From Progne subis subis (taxonomy: Eukaryota; Chordata; Aves; Passeriformes; Hirundinidae), in the NCBI GenBank assembly GCA_022316685.1, contig JAKJHU010000034.1, positions 1,674,001 through 1,738,000 of the forward strand: a DNA stretch of 64,000 nucleotides, read 5' to 3'. A model generated the notes under the pieces. The model did no database searches. It saw only the letters and a program-made list of their open reading frames with translations, and was not told where the DNA came from. This document shows positions 27,601 through 38,224 of this stretch, piece after piece (the stretch's first letter is position 1; every line of letters starts with the position of its first letter). The translations under genes and the position numbers were made by a program.

Positions 27601-30600
27601 CAGCCTCACAGGTTCAATCTTCTGAGCTAAGGTGCAGTGTATTTCCCAGCATTTAAATGAAGGATCTTGTTTAAAAACAGCTCATCCTTGACTTCCTCCA
27701 CACCCAAAGGTGGAGTCTATCTGCAGCCTAGGCATCTTCACAAGGCCTGGACTCTGTTGACTTGACACAGGGTCAAGCTGAGATTCCAGATAAACCTTTT
27801 AAACACACTTGTAGGAATAAGTCCTATTAAGAAAGACAGGAAGTTTATTTGGGAAAACGGCATCCTTCTGTTTTGTTTTTTAAAATTCTGGATAACATGA
27901 CCTGTCCTGTGTCAGTCTAAATCCTGACAGGGAGGGCCAGCAGCTGAAAGTTCTCCAGAAGAATCTTCTGCAGAGACCCTAACAGAGAAAGTGCAAGAGG
28001 GACAGCAGCCTCAGAAGTGAATGTATGGGCCTCCCCAAGCTCAAATTTACCTGTGGTGAAAAGCAAGCAGGAATCTAATGACTGCAAAAGTCTGCACTCT
28101 GCTTTAAGACAACTGTCCCATTTGGGATCCAAGAGTTTTGCTAAGATCAGAGATTTAATTTATTCCCTGATGAATATCTATGGTAAATCTTGTCAGCTCT
28201 TGCACACTCGGACCAAATAGTTCTTTTTGCCACTGAATACATTCCAGATCTGTTGACAATCCCTAATTTCTGCTGGAGTCGTAGGCTGCTGGAGATTCCC
28301 AAATACCCCAAACCAGCCTTTATTGACAAATGAAGTGAGCAGTGCTGGGCTGAGTGGGGTCCATAGTACTTTCAAGAAGGAAAAAAAACACTGGAGGGAA
28401 AAAATGTCTCACACCACAAACCTTGTTGAGCGGTGAGGTCTGCTCTCTACATCACGACAGGGCACAGAAATGGCTGAAGAACCTCGGTACAATCCAGCAC
28501 CTGCTCTAAATTAGGAAGGGGGAAAGAGCTCACTGCACTTACTTCAGTCTTTGCAGTCAGGGAAAGGAACACTTATATAAACCTAGAGACAGTTTCTGTT
28601 GGAGTTGTTTGGTTTGGGAACAGGTGGAAAAGCAAGAGAATCTACAAGAATTTGCAGAGATGCTGAGCTTTTTACCCCCAGGTCTCCCTTCCTCCTGCCC
28701 TGGAACTCTCAGATTCCTCGTCCTTTATAGTATTTTCTAATTAATAAAATTTAATTAATTTATACTGTTTGATTGTATTTTAGAAGATGAGAAAGCGCTT
28801 ACTTTTGGATTAATAAAGGTATTACATAAATATGATATGCATGTCAAAATTTTTACATCTTCTAATTCTAGTGTCAGATGATTCATAGAATCATAGAATG
28901 AAAGTGAGTGGCATCATGACACTATAAAAATGATGAAGTTTACTGTGAATATTTGGCAAGATGACTAAAAAGGGACTATTAACTAAGTGCAATATTCACA
29001 CTGGTACAATTCAAGTGTGAACACTGTCAGTGGGCAGGATAAGGTTCAGACTTTGTCCCATCAAAGGAAAATTATAGTTATATCAAGAAAAAAATATGAA
29101 ATCCATGGTTCTTGTTGTGATGAAGGCTTCTAATTTTTGCCTTTTAGAATCAGTATAAACTGCTCCACCCCGTATCTAATACCAACATGTCACAGGTCTG
29201 ATCAGAGGGAATCAACATGTTGGGTTACAAGCTTTCAGCTACTCTCCCTTGCCAATACAAAAATCAGATCATGCGTATGCAACATAAATAGATGCTCCTG
29301 TGCAAAACTGGGAGGTAGCATGTAAGAAAGAAAAGCCAGCACAAACAAACAAACAAACAAAAATAGTAAACAAAAAACCCCCAATCAAGGTAACCGCCAA
29401 CATTCTCTGCTGGCAAATTAATTCCCAGCTCTTAATATGTCTATGCATATCATCTGTTGCTTGTGATTACAGACTGAGATAACTGTATTTTGCCTCTTCT
29501 TCCCCTCTGACAGTGTGCTCTGCTGTGTAAACTGCCTGTTCTCCCTGATAGTCTCTGCAAAGAATATTGCAGCCACATATTGCAGCTTGCAGAAACTTAA
29601 CATATCTGTGGCTTCACAATGGGAAAATACATTTGTTTTGACCTAGTTACTCATACAGATTGTTTCAATAGCTCAATATATTTCCCAAAACCTCTGCAAG
29701 ACAGAGAACTGGCTAAGGATCAAACTTGGTGAAACGAGACCAGTGTTTGCTGCAGCTCAAAAGCAAGAGGTTGAAGTTGGTGCTTGTACTCCTTACTGAA
29801 TGTGTTCAGTGGAATGGATTATTTGCCTATGAAGTTTTAAGTCTCAGATTCCCATTGGCCATCTCAATATTCACACATTTTCAAGTTGAGGGCAAGTAGA
29901 AAATGTTGCAAGGAGAGCTTAACTTCTGCTCATCAACGAGTTGTGATTTGTCCATGTCTTCCATGTGTTCTGAGAAAATTAGGTTCATAACCACAGTAGT
30001 GAAAGCTCTGTTCTCTGACGGTCGGGATGGTCCAAGAGCCTATCCTCTGCTTCTCTGGACAGCTGTCATTGCAGAGCCTGGTTCTCTGGCTCTTGCTGCT
30101 GGTTTCTGTGCTTCAGTGTTCAGAACTTCTGATAGATCTTCTCATTAGTGGGCTGCTGTTTGGGGAGTTTATTTTGCCTGGTGATGGGCCAAAACCTGAG
30201 GCTGGGAGATTGCCAGGTTTGATGTCAGGCATATTTATTTCCTTTAGGATCAGCTAGGTTTAGCTAGCTTTTTATCCAGGCAAAGGAGCAACTTCAGAGG
30301 ATTTGTGGGACCAATTCTGAAAGCAGTGTTTGTTCTTCAAGTTATTTATTGAAGTATTTAGCACTGATGACAGCAAGTGCTGAAGCAGCTCAAAGGTAAT
30401 TGACCCTTTTTCCTTGTATGGCCAAAAAAAGATGAACTCCAACAGCTGGTTGGCAAACAAAGCAAACTTTCATTCTAAATGCAAAAAACCCCAGGGTTTT
30501 TTGTTGGTGTGTGGTTGGAGAAAAAAAAAAAAAAAAAACACACAAAAAACCAAAACAAACATGCCAAACCTTTGCAAGCCATTGCTAAGGTGTTCTATGA

Positions 30601-33600
30601 ACAGACTGAGATTCCACATACTATGGTAGACTTGAAGCATCATAGCTGGGTAAAGCCTTCTAGAGCCTCTGTACAAGAGTATCAGTGTCTTTATTTATGT
30701 CACTTCTATTGGGGCAGATTTTGGGTTGCTGCTTCACTGTGAGTATGAGACCTAGGACTGACCTCTGAAGGGGGACCACTAGCAACTGCTCTCCAGCTGG
30801 AGCAATGCACCTTGCTTTTTTCCTCACTTGTTCAGCTGGGGTGTGGTGGGAGGCAGTGCCGAAGGCTGGGCTGCACCAGGCCCAGCCATGCCAGCCAGTT
30901 GAGGTAGGATTACATTTCCACTGTGCCTGGGCTACAGTTTCCTGCAGTGAAGATCTTGGCGACAAATAAACCATCAAACAGCAAACAAAAACCTCCCAGC
31001 AAAGCAAAAAAATCCAGCATGATAAAAGAGACTAGTACAAGTAAAGTAGAATATTTCACATAGTGGAATTTGTACAGAAAAAGGCAAATAAAAGAAGAAC
31101 AAACCCCAACAAGCCAAGTATAAACCCACAGGAAAGCAAAACAGAAGAAGTTTTGAGATGTATTTTCTTGAAAGCTTTAAAAATTATAATCATTGTTCTG
31201 AGCTAAGATATTCAGTTCCTGAAATTCTGTTCAACATGATGCAAATATCTACTACATATCAGTTTTGAAAACTCTGGGGCACACCATATTTCTCACATAT
31301 AGACCTGCCCCAGGAAGAGTGTGGTTTCTCACATTTGTTTTGTGTGTACATAACCCACTTGGCAAGAATCAAGTCAATGATAGTTGTAACTACCCCAAAA
31401 AACCTCTTTGGAAATTGTAAAAGCAAGAGAAGATGTAAAATACATGAAAAAAATCTCCCAGTTAGTTCACTTAGCTCTCATTTTTATTAGTTCTTTTTCT
31501 ACATAGAAAGAACTTGTTAATGGCATTAACTTCAGACCACTAAGAACATACCTGTGAATAGAGGTGATGTTGCCAGAAAACATTTTCACTTCCACAAATG
31601 GGAAAGCAACACAGAGGAAAGCAACACAAGAGGAAAACCTGGATTTTCTATTTCAGAAAAAAATGTTAGTAACACAGGGAGTGAAATCTGTACATTTTCA
31701 CAAAAGATAGTTTTGAAGCTTGGGGTGTCCTTGTTAGTTCCGATGCTTTTCAACAATTGTACATTGCAGCCACTACTGTAAAAGTAGCGAAAATATTTTA
31801 TGACTTTAGCTTTTTTTCAGTTAAAAATGGATTATTTATAAAAATTACAAACAATGAAAATCTTGAGGAACTGTTTACTTAACATAGGCTTACATTGCTG
31901 TGTAAAAAGAATAATTGTGTAGTTTACACACATGCCATGTAAATTACTATGGAAACCAGATGCAGCTTACACTACAAGGTGCCTTGTAACTCATCTCTGT
32001 TGAGCAATAAATCCCCCCTTTTATTCTTGGCAAAACTTTGAGAAACTTTACTGCTGTTTTCTATCAGCAGATGGAACAGATGGCTGGCACATGCCTGCTT
32101 TACTAAGAAAGTGGGATCTCTACAGTATTACTTTGATCCCTGGTGGCATGTCTACAACACTGAGATGCAAAATACCACAGCTGAGCAGAATCCAAATATT
32201 AAATTAGGTTTGGAGCTGTGCTCTTGACATGAGAACCCCCTGTCTAAAAATCATGCTCACAGTACATAAACGTCTTCACATTCCACATGGAAGTTTTGGT
32301 AAAGAGGTCAGAAAACAAAGTATTTCCCTGAAATGACATGAAAGTGCAGTGGAGGTACCACTGAAAATCACAGGAGTGTGACTTTATGGAATTACCTTGA
32401 CCAAATGTCTAGAAGAGCCATATTTTATTGGAAAAAAATCTCCTAAATTTTGCATATTAGACATTTTTTAAGCCGAAAAACATTGCTGTAATGACAGGTT
32501 ATGTAGAAGATATTTACAAAAAGTTCAGCAGTTTCTTTGAAAAAAAGTTTCCTTTGAAGAATTAGGTTTTGAAATTCAATACTTTTGCTTTCTTTCAGTT
32601 TATCAGTGAAATAGCCATGTTTGACTGCAGCACCTTATTACACCACTAATGTCTTAAAATTGCTGGTCTTTTAGCTCTTCTCTGAGCAAGGAAACAAATC
32701 TTCTCCCAGCATAGCTGGATATTCCATAATATTTTTATGGTCAAGCTACATCTCAGCAATACAGGACAGTTTCAGAGAACTCATCTGAGCTATTCAGGGC
32801 TGATGACCACATTGCTGAGATCAGAACTAACCTCCAGGAGCTGTTAACTTTACAGCATCCCTGACCTTCACTTTACAATATAGAAATGATGCTGGAAAAT
32901 GCACTGAAGGCATACATTCCTTCTTTCTCAGAGGTGGGCATCTTTTTGATTTGCTCAAGGTTACCAATAACTCTTTGAGACTTATTTCACATGTCATGTC
33001 ATGGGCATGCATTCAGCCATACATGAGGAGAGGAGCTATAGAGTACTCATAACGGTGGGGAGGGGAAAGTGAGCTGCTACAATAATTCATCTGACCACAA
33101 ATACTTCTCCCCTGTCTGAAAGCAAGAAAGCAGCCCGGGCAGGCTGTGGCCCAGATTGACTATTTCTGTGGATCAGACCAGGGAATGCTACACAACAAAA
33201 ATTGCAACTTGCTTTTAGGATTCTTTTTTTAATCTCCTGTCTATTTAAACAACTGGGTTGCTGCTCTATCACTGAGCTGTCTGGGCAATAATCAACTTTT
33301 TTTTTTTTAATATGATTCTCCCCCACCAATACCCTCCCAGATGTTAACTTAATTTTACAGCCACCAGAATTCCCACTGAAAGTTAAAAATACATGCTGGG
33401 TTTTGTGGATTTGGAGATTAAATACTTGTCATAAATACCTAAATGCCGTAGAGATGATATTATCACTGAAATCTGGTAACTTCCACTAGTGGACACAGTG
33501 AAACATGTTGCAGCATTAATCAGTGTGATAAGGTCTAACCGTGAAGTTTTTTATCTCAGTCTTCCACAGATAACAAGACCACTAAAAGCTAATATATTTT

Positions 33601-36600
33601 CTTTTGCAAAAAACATCCAGAAGAAGGCCAAGAAGCACACCAGTGAGCTCTAGTGGTTACATAGATATATACTACATACTACATATTATCACTGATTTTT
33701 GCTTTTTTTAAACTTTTCAATTCAAAGAACAACCTTTGTAACTGTCAATTTAAACAGATTACTTTTATCTTCTAAAGAAAACATAATATCTGTGATGCTA
33801 TGCTTTAATTTAGAGGTAGAAGCATAAAGAGCATAAAAATGTGACAATCCCATTTTGCAGTACTTTAACATTCTTGCCACCCCTGACTCATCCTGATTTC
33901 ACTAACAAAAACCCTATATATTCAGCACCCTCAGACCCTTAAATTTTGGGTTTTCCCCTTATATTTCCTAATAATTAATTAGAAGTAATGGACTAGGAAT
34001 TAAAAGCAAATAATGCTTTTCTTTGATTAAGGCTGTCTAGTGAAAATTATTTTAATTGTTTGTTTATCAAAGAAAATATTTTTCACATAAAATATATTCA
34101 GGACACAAAGGCCACTGCATCAGAAGCATAAGAGCTAAATGTAGTGAATTTCAAGCACTTCTGTTATACACAGAATATAGATATAATCCAGTCCTTAAAA
34201 TGTGCCTTTCAACAAGATATTTTTGACTTAGAATATTCAGCCATGCAGGACTGAGAAGCACTGCCACTCCCTGGGCTGGATTATTTACTCACCTCAAACT
34301 TGGATCATCATTTATCCCAGGACCAGGTAGATGGGATCTACCACAGGATATTTATACATTTTAAGGTGCCCTGTTGGGGATCCCAGGTGTGGTGGGTTGA
34401 CTTTGTCCGGCTGCCAGACACCCACCCAGCTGCTCTCTCACTCCCCCATCTTGTTGATGTCAGGACTAGGAACCACATAATGCCACAGACATCATCTCTG
34501 CACCTACTCAGCAGTAGTGTTATATCTGTAGACCCAAAAACAGTGTAGTTACTCCTAGAGGTGAGGCATACACTACTGAGAGCCCCCCCAAACCTTAGAG
34601 TCCCAGAGAAACATCTTCACATTTCAACTGAGGTACAGGGGGAAGAGGTCCATAAGGCACAAGACTCACGGAAGAGTTATTCCAGTTTTACCAAATGGGA
34701 GGCAACAGCATGCTAATTAATAGCTATTTTGCAGAAAGCAGTCTAGTACTTCAGCATTTCAAATGCCTTTTTTCTTTCAAAAAGCACTAGTTTCCATTTC
34801 TTTTCTGTCTTCCTGTCTTGCTTCTCTTTCCCCTTTTTTTTCTCTTCTATCTTCCTCTTCTACTCCCTTCCACATCTCATTTCCCCCTCCCTGAATGAGG
34901 AAATTCCCAGAGAACTACAGAATAAAAGCAGCAATTTTTTAGCACTTCTCTGGATGTGTTAATGGAAACTTCTAAGAATGCATACACTTAAAACCAAAAT
35001 AGAAAAAATAGAAAAAAGTAAAAATGTACTAATTTCTTCCCCTCATAAAATATTGGAATTTCTGGAGAAATGCAGATTTTTTTAACCATTTAGGTATTTC
35101 ACTTACTAAAAGTGAATGCTTTGTCTAAGAAGTATTAAGTAATCCAGAAAATAGGAGGAGGACTAATGGGTTAAACACCTTTGCAGCTGCTCAGAAAGGA
35201 TTTCATCCTGCAAGTGGCATCAAGCAGAACATTTTCCTATACTGTCTTTAAACCTGTGACTCTTCTCACTGAAATCAGTGTTGGAATCACCTTTTCCTAA
35301 CGACCTACCTGTAGGCAGTGAAGGAGGGAGAGGAGAGCACAAGAAGGAAATACAAGAGAAGGACAGTGTTCAGTCAAACATCTTGATCACCCATTCAAAA
35401 AAGAGCTAGTTTTATCATCAACAGCAACTGAAGCTGGCAGAGAAATGGAGCAGGAAATACAGTCCCAAAAGACACTAATTATTTCTAGGTATTTAGATGC
35501 CCTTGGCATACAAAATTGTTTTCTCTGTAAAGCTTGATGGGAGTGCCAAAGACCTAGAGCAAGTCACTTAGCCTTTGTTAGTAAGTTTTGTCCCTCCACA
35601 TTCACCTTCCCAACCCCAAAGGCTTTGTGAGGACAGCACAAACAAGTGCTGTAGATAGAGTACTTTCAAACAACCAAAACCACAACTAAATTTGTGAAGC
35701 TGCAATAAGCTGAATGATACAATCAGTGTTCACTATTTAAATGTAAATACTGTTTCATTTCTACCAAGTTCTTTATTGTATAAAGTCAATGTTCAGTATT
35801 GTAAAAATGGAATAATTTTATCCAGGATTTTATGCCACCATGTTTTCTCTGTATCCATGATAATGTACGCTAACAAGTTCCAGCTTTATGCAAATTCAAC
35901 ATATGTTGTCAGTGTGTCAAATCATACATATGTTTCTTCACAAAAATATGCCACAGATTCTTACATTTTCAACAAAAAAAATCCAACGGGATTCAATAAA
36001 TTGAAGATTTATGTGGTTTTGCAATTTAACTTGGTGAAATTAAGTCTACAGAAGAGAATTGTTACTTACTAGAACTACAAATTAAGCCTGCACGTTTAGT
36101 ACATAGTGATCAATGAAGAGCCTGTACCGTACACCCATAAGCTAAAGAAAGTCGAAAGAAAATTGCATCTACGTAACTACCGGCCGGTACAAAATTCTAC
36201 GGCAGGTACAGGCGACTGGGGTGTTCCTGGTGAGCTCTGTCTCACGCCTCACCACCCTGCGGGTTCTCTGGCGCCCGAGCCGCCCGACGCTCCCACGCAC
36301 CTTACAACCTCTTCCCAGCGCCCTTTCCCAGCCATCCCAACGCGTTTCTCTCTGCTCCCCGAGCACCCTCACCCCTCCCGCGCCTCGGACTCCCGCACCC
36401 AGGGCTGCCCCAGCACGCCACGGGGAGGATTTCCTCGACTGTTCCAAGTCCGAAACACCTGCCCGGGTTTAGAACCTCCCCCGCCCCTTGCCGCGGCCCC
36501 ATCTCGGCGCCTACCCGTCCCGTTGCCTGCCAAGTGAAGTTCATGGCGTGGATGCCGACGGGGATGGCGGGCATCCTCTGCTGGGCTCTCCTAAAGTCGT

Positions 36601-36887
36601 GGGTGAACGGGGCCATCTTCCCCTCGGACACGATCAGAATATCCTCCTCGAAGCCTGCGGAAGGGAAAGCGGCGCGATGTGCGGTGGCCCCGCCGGGCCG
36701 GGCACGGTCCCGGGCTCCCGCCCGCCGCTCGGGGGCAGCGGCCGCACTTACCGATGAGCACCCGCGCTTGCTGCGCGTCGATCCACAAGTAGAGGGTGTC
36801 GGGCTGGCGCGGCGCGGCCCGCAGGCTGCAGAGGCTGAGGGCGCCGCAGAGCAGCGCGGCACAGCACAGCCGCCCCGCCGGGGCCAT
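511..36887 (-). CDS. WIF1: Wnt inhibitory factor 1, coding exons 1-9 (3' end outside window)
   Basis: This is a secreted Wnt antagonist that binds Wnt ligands outside the cell and blocks receptor engagement. Nine exons join in frame to 335 codons plus one base: 36752-36887, 36515-36654, 18970-19078, 11565-11705, 8418-8513, 6733-6828, 5269-5364, 1226-1321 and 511-606. The predicted order is a signal peptide (residues 1 to about 25), the WIF domain (about 30-175), then five EGF-like repeats (176-207, 208-239, 240-271, 272-303, 304-335). The WIF-domain cysteines are C136 and C173, and N84 lies in an NFT glycosylation sequon. Human WIF1 is 379 residues with a tail of about 40 after EGF5. That tail, normally exon 10, is not in 1-510, so it lies left of the window. 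The N-terminus is about four residues shorter than in human, all in the signal region. All splice junctions are GT-AG. Identification rests on near-identical stretches such as [15 protein letters not shown] and [17 protein letters not shown]. Confidence 0.97.
607..1225 (-). other. WIF1: WIF1 intron 8
   Basis: A 619-bp intron bounded by a GTAAGT donor and a TTTACAG acceptor. I see no repeats or exon candidates in it. Confidence 0.9.
1226..1321 (-). CDS. WIF1: WIF1 exon 8: EGF-like repeat 4
   Basis: This 96-nt exon encodes [20 protein letters not shown] onward to DLCSK, an EGF-like module that is lysine-rich and nearly identical to human repeat 4. The acceptor is TTTCTAG and the donor is GTAAGT, phase 1-1. 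Confidence 0.96.
1322..5268 (-). other. WIF1: WIF1 intron 7
   Basis: A 3.9-kb intron. Its notable content is the pure polypyrimidine tract at 2541-2703. The rest is AT-rich unique-looking sequence, and the open frames in it show no recognisable protein. Confidence 0.9.
2541..2703. repeat. (CCCTTT)n polypyrimidine microsatellite, 163 nt without a purine
   Basis: The plus strand carries CCCTTT hexamers that decay into mixed CCTT/CTTT and then T-runs, with no A or G across 163 nt. On the WIF1 sense strand this is an uninterrupted GGGAAA-type purine tract. Mirror-symmetric tracts of this kind can form triplex DNA in principle. The apparent open frames in it (poly-FPFP, poly-GKGK, poly-ERER) are artefacts of the repeat. 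Confidence 0.95.
5269..5364 (-). CDS. WIF1: WIF1 exon 7: EGF-like repeat 3
   Basis: This 96-nt exon encodes [20 protein letters not shown] onward to QCEI, an EGF-like module with the shared cysteine spacing. The acceptor is TGTTTCAG and the donor is GTGAGT, phase 1-1. It was found by reading the minus strand, since no long ORF covers it. Confidence 0.95.
5365..6732 (-). other. WIF1: WIF1 intron 6
   Basis: A 1.37-kb intron holding the C-run tract at 6403-6443 next to a short TTTTG repeat (about 6384-6402). Nothing else was recognised. Confidence 0.9.
6403..6443 (-). repeat. G-run tract with quadruplex potential (G-rich on the minus strand)
   Basis: The plus strand reads CCCCGCCCCTCCCCTCCCCT and continues with longer C runs for about 41 nt. 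The minus strand, which is the WIF1 sense strand, therefore has well over four runs of three or more G separated by single bases. This fits the standard G-quadruplex pattern and would be present in the WIF1 pre-mRNA. Confidence 0.85.
6733..6828 (-). CDS. WIF1: WIF1 exon 6: EGF-like repeat 2
   Basis: This 96-nt exon encodes [20 protein letters not shown] onward to NCDK, a single EGF-like module with the same six-cysteine spacing as repeat 1. The acceptor is CTCCGCAG and the donor is GTAAAT, phase 1-1. Confidence 0.96.
6829..8417 (-). other. WIF1: WIF1 intron 5
   Basis: A 1.59-kb intron. I see no repeats, exons or elements that I can name in it. Confidence 0.9.
8418..8513 (-). CDS. WIF1: WIF1 exon 5: EGF-like repeat 1
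   Basis: This 96-nt exon encodes one complete EGF-like module ([20 protein letters not shown] onward to HCEK). Its six cysteines are spaced C-x3-C-x5-C-x5-C-x-C-x8-C. The acceptor is TATGAAG and the donor is GTAATT, phase 1-1. The module follows the last WIF-domain cysteine by only a few residues. Confidence 0.96.
8514..11564 (-). other. WIF1: WIF1 intron 4
   Basis: A 3.05-kb intron. Open frames at 9046-9300 (plus) and elsewhere resemble no known protein and have no supporting splice context. Otherwise it looks like unique sequence. Confidence 0.9.
11565..11705 (-). CDS. WIF1: WIF1 exon 4: end of WIF domain
   Basis: This 141-nt exon encodes [20 protein letters not shown] through [16 protein letters not shown]. 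It carries both conserved WIF-domain cysteines (C136 and C173, equivalent to human C140 and C177), which pair in the known structure. The acceptor follows a run of T residues (TTTTTTAG) and the donor is GTAACA. It is phase 1 on both sides. Confidence 0.96.
14860..15305 (+). repeat. Possible degraded CR1-like LINE segment
   Basis: Phrases such as GTACAAAGTCATGGATAGGA resemble the 3' part of avian CR1 elements, where a 'tacaaaatcatgaatgg' type motif is common. The copy is diverged, and no terminal 8-bp repeat end is visible because the LTR at 15311 interrupts it. It could be unique sequence, so confidence is low. Confidence 0.3.
15311..16810 (+). mobile_element. Solo LTR of an endogenous retrovirus, 1500 bp, with 5-bp target duplication
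   Basis: The element begins TGTCATGGGTT and ends AACCACTACA, so it has the canonical TG...CA termini. Reverse-complementing the end gives TGTAGTGGTTT, an imperfect terminal inverted repeat (8 of 11 match). It is flanked by the identical 5-mer AGGTC (15306-15310 and 16811-16815), the target-site duplication. An AATAAA signal near 16685 places the sense strand on plus, antisense to WIF1. A GC-rich, CpG-bearing block lies at 15540-15720. I see no internal retroviral genes, so this is a solo LTR left by recombination. A 5-bp duplication is compatible with several avian ERV classes. I cannot name the family. Confidence 0.85.
17210..17251. repeat. Perfect 21-bp tandem duplication (two copies)
   Basis: The unit TATGCATAGAAAAATGCTTT plus one base (C, then G) occurs twice in direct succession, so only the last base differs. 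It looks like a recent small duplication within WIF1 intron 3. Confidence 0.9.
18970..19078 (-). CDS. WIF1: WIF1 exon 3: WIF domain
   Basis: This 109-nt exon encodes [20 protein letters not shown] followed by [16 protein letters not shown], closely matching the human WIF domain. The acceptor is CATAG (19079-19083) and the donor is GTTTGT just below 18970, a weaker donor than those of the other exons. It enters in phase 0 and leaves in phase 1. It is too short for a standard ORF scan and was found by reading the minus strand. Confidence 0.95.
20335..20830 (+). mobile_element. CR1 LINE fragment, 3' end
   Basis: The text follows the avian CR1 3' region: GGCCACAAAGATGATCAGGG, then GAGAGGCTGAGAGAACTGGG, then TTCAGCCTGGAGAAGG. 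It ends in CTTCTGTGATTCTGTG, a degenerate copy of the CR1 terminal ATTCTRTG repeats. It is on the plus strand, antisense to WIF1, 5'-truncated and diverged. Confidence 0.85.
28882..28903 (-). repeat. Short CR1 terminal-repeat remnant
   Basis: TCATAGAATCATAGAATG is the reverse complement of the tandem 8-bp unit that ends CR1 elements. No body of the element is recognisable beside it, so it is a severely truncated copy or a chance match. Confidence 0.5.
34388..34448 (+). mobile_element. Possible LTR 5' end fragment
   Basis: TGTGGTGGGTTGACTTTGTC followed by CTGCCAGACACCCACCCAGC and CTCTCACTCCCCC resembles a common start of LTRs in bird genomes ('TGTGGTGGGTTGAC...CACTCCCC'). I cannot find the matching end or a target duplication, so the copy is a fragment or a chance resemblance. 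It lies in WIF1 intron 2, antisense to the gene. Confidence 0.4.
36515..36654 (-). CDS. WIF1: WIF1 exon 2: WIF domain
   Basis: This exon of 140 nt encodes 46 full codons, beginning [20 protein letters not shown] when the split glycine from exon 1 is included. It contains the MNFTWQ glycosylation sequon (N84). The acceptor is CCGCAG at 36655-36660 and the donor is GTAGGC (36509-36514), phase 0. It lies only 97 bp from exon 1, inside the same CpG island. Confidence 0.96.
36655..36751 (-). other. WIF1: WIF1 intron 1 (97 bp)
   Basis: A very short GC-rich intron with a GTAAG donor and a CCGCAG acceptor. It lies wholly within the promoter CpG island. Confidence 0.93.
36752..36887 (-). CDS. WIF1: WIF1 exon 1: signal peptide and start of WIF domain
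   Basis: The ATG at 36887 opens a hydrophobic leader ([20 protein letters not shown]) followed by [15 protein letters not shown], the hallmark start of the WIF domain. The exon encodes 45 codons plus one base and ends at a GTAAG donor (36747-36751), phase 1. The ATG is chosen because it gives a signal peptide directly before the conserved domain. The longer upstream open frame is GC-rich 5' UTR with no conserved content. Confidence 0.96.
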
Positions 36888-37743
36888 GCTCCCGCACCGC
36901 CCGCCCGGGGCTCGCCGGCTCCGCTGCCGCTCCGGCCGCGCCCGCCCTCCTTCCCTTCTCTCTCTCTCCCTCCGCCGCGGGGCGGCCCCGGCGGGGCGGG
37001 CACGGGGTGGGCGGCCGGCAGCGCGGTCCTTCCCCCGACGCGGAGGGCGGCCAGCGCTCCGCGCCCGGGGCTGCGGGTGGCCGCCCACTCCCGCAAGAGC
37101 CGAGAGCAGGGCCCGTGACCCACGCCCGTTCTGTCAAAGGGGACCCGTGACACGGCAGGGTCGCCGCCCTGCCGCGCGTCCCGGCTCCCTTGATGTGTTC
37201 ACCCTCCCCGCAGGGGCACCCCGGCGCTCCGGCCGTCAAAGTGGCACTGCCACGGTGACGAATGAGTCGCTGGAGATACTCGTGTCTGCGTGAAGGAACG
37301 AAGTTTGCGCGTAGCCGTCTCCCTGCCACACGTGGGGTTTGAGTTAGAGATGGGGGAGCATCACTTAAATGGCAGGAGGGTGCGGTGCGGCCGTAGCTTC
37401 AGCGACGACCCGCGAAGCCGGACAGGTCAGGCCCTAAAGCGAGCTATCAGCCGGACAGCGGCACAGGGACACGCTGCCCAGCACCAGGGAACGACGCACA
37501 ACACGAGGCAACGCGCTAAAGGAAGAAAAGGCTTTCACCTGGCTTTTGCCCGAAAAGAGAGCAGTGGAGACCGAAAAACACTGAAATGTTGCCATTTACA
37601 CAGAAACTGAACTGGTTCAATATAGAAACTTAGTAAAGCTTGAAAAATTTTTCTATTCAAAAAATTATTTAAGCAGAATCACGCCTTCTAAAGGAATAAA
37701 AAAGTATTGTTTCTAAATTTTCTGGATTCCTCCATTAGAAAAA

Positions 37744-37806
37744 GAAAAGCCTTAAAAAAAACCAAAACCAAACCCAAAAACAAACAAAAACAAACAAACA
37801 AAAAAA
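37744..37806. repeat. A/C-rich low-complexity stretch
   Basis: Runs of AAAAC and AACA units with very few G or T bases over about 60 bp, about 0.9 kb upstream of the WIF1 ATG. Confidence 0.8.
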
Positions 37807-38224
37807 CCCCCACCAAAACTTAGCGGGATAGATAAAGTTTGAGTAAAACCCCCAGTTTTCTGGGTTTGTAATGTTTATCTGTAGTGTTCTGGATGGAGTT
37901 GGAGGGTTTTTTACCTCCCTGTGATTACTGCTTTAGATTCTGCTGGTGCCCTGTCTCATCCTGTCAATGTGACTGCTAAAGTTACCTCTGTAGTATCTGC
38001 TGGGACTGGAATTCTCTATGTAATGTACAGCAACATGAAGTTGATCTTTCTTTTCCAGACAGATGTAATTGTGTGGTGTTCCCTAGAAACTTGCCCAGAT
38101 CAAAAATCTTAGGCTCCAAAAACTGGAGTCAGTGTATGTACTCTTAACAGAAATGCCTCACCTCTAGGTGCTTGTTAAATAGGGGTGATTATTTGCTATT
38201 TTTTGGTTATTTAGTAGTGTGACA

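Larger units (their letters stand above)
19079..36514 (-). other. WIF1: WIF1 intron 2
   Basis: The largest WIF1 intron, at 17.4 kb. It holds a CR1 fragment (20335-20830), a very short CR1 tail (28882-28903) and an LTR start fragment (34388-34448). The right end runs into the promoter CpG island. AT-rich stretches (for example 28735-28860) carry no identifiable element. None of the open frames in it looks like a conserved protein. Confidence 0.9.
36180..37520. promoter_or_regulatory. WIF1: WIF1 CpG-island promoter region
   Basis: A dense CpG and GC-rich block covers exons 1 and 2 and extends about 600 bp upstream of the ATG at 36887. The surrounding sequence is AT-rich. No clear TATA box is seen near the start, as is usual for CpG-island promoters. 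The 5' UTR on the minus strand includes a GAGAGAGAGA stretch about 70-80 nt upstream of the ATG. The island's limits are estimated by eye. Confidence 0.75.

Noticed and set aside
36591..37329. Long minus- and plus-strand open frames across the WIF1 promoter island
   Set aside because: Only the part after the ATG at 36887 resembles a protein. The rest is a consequence of GC-rich, stop-poor sequence.
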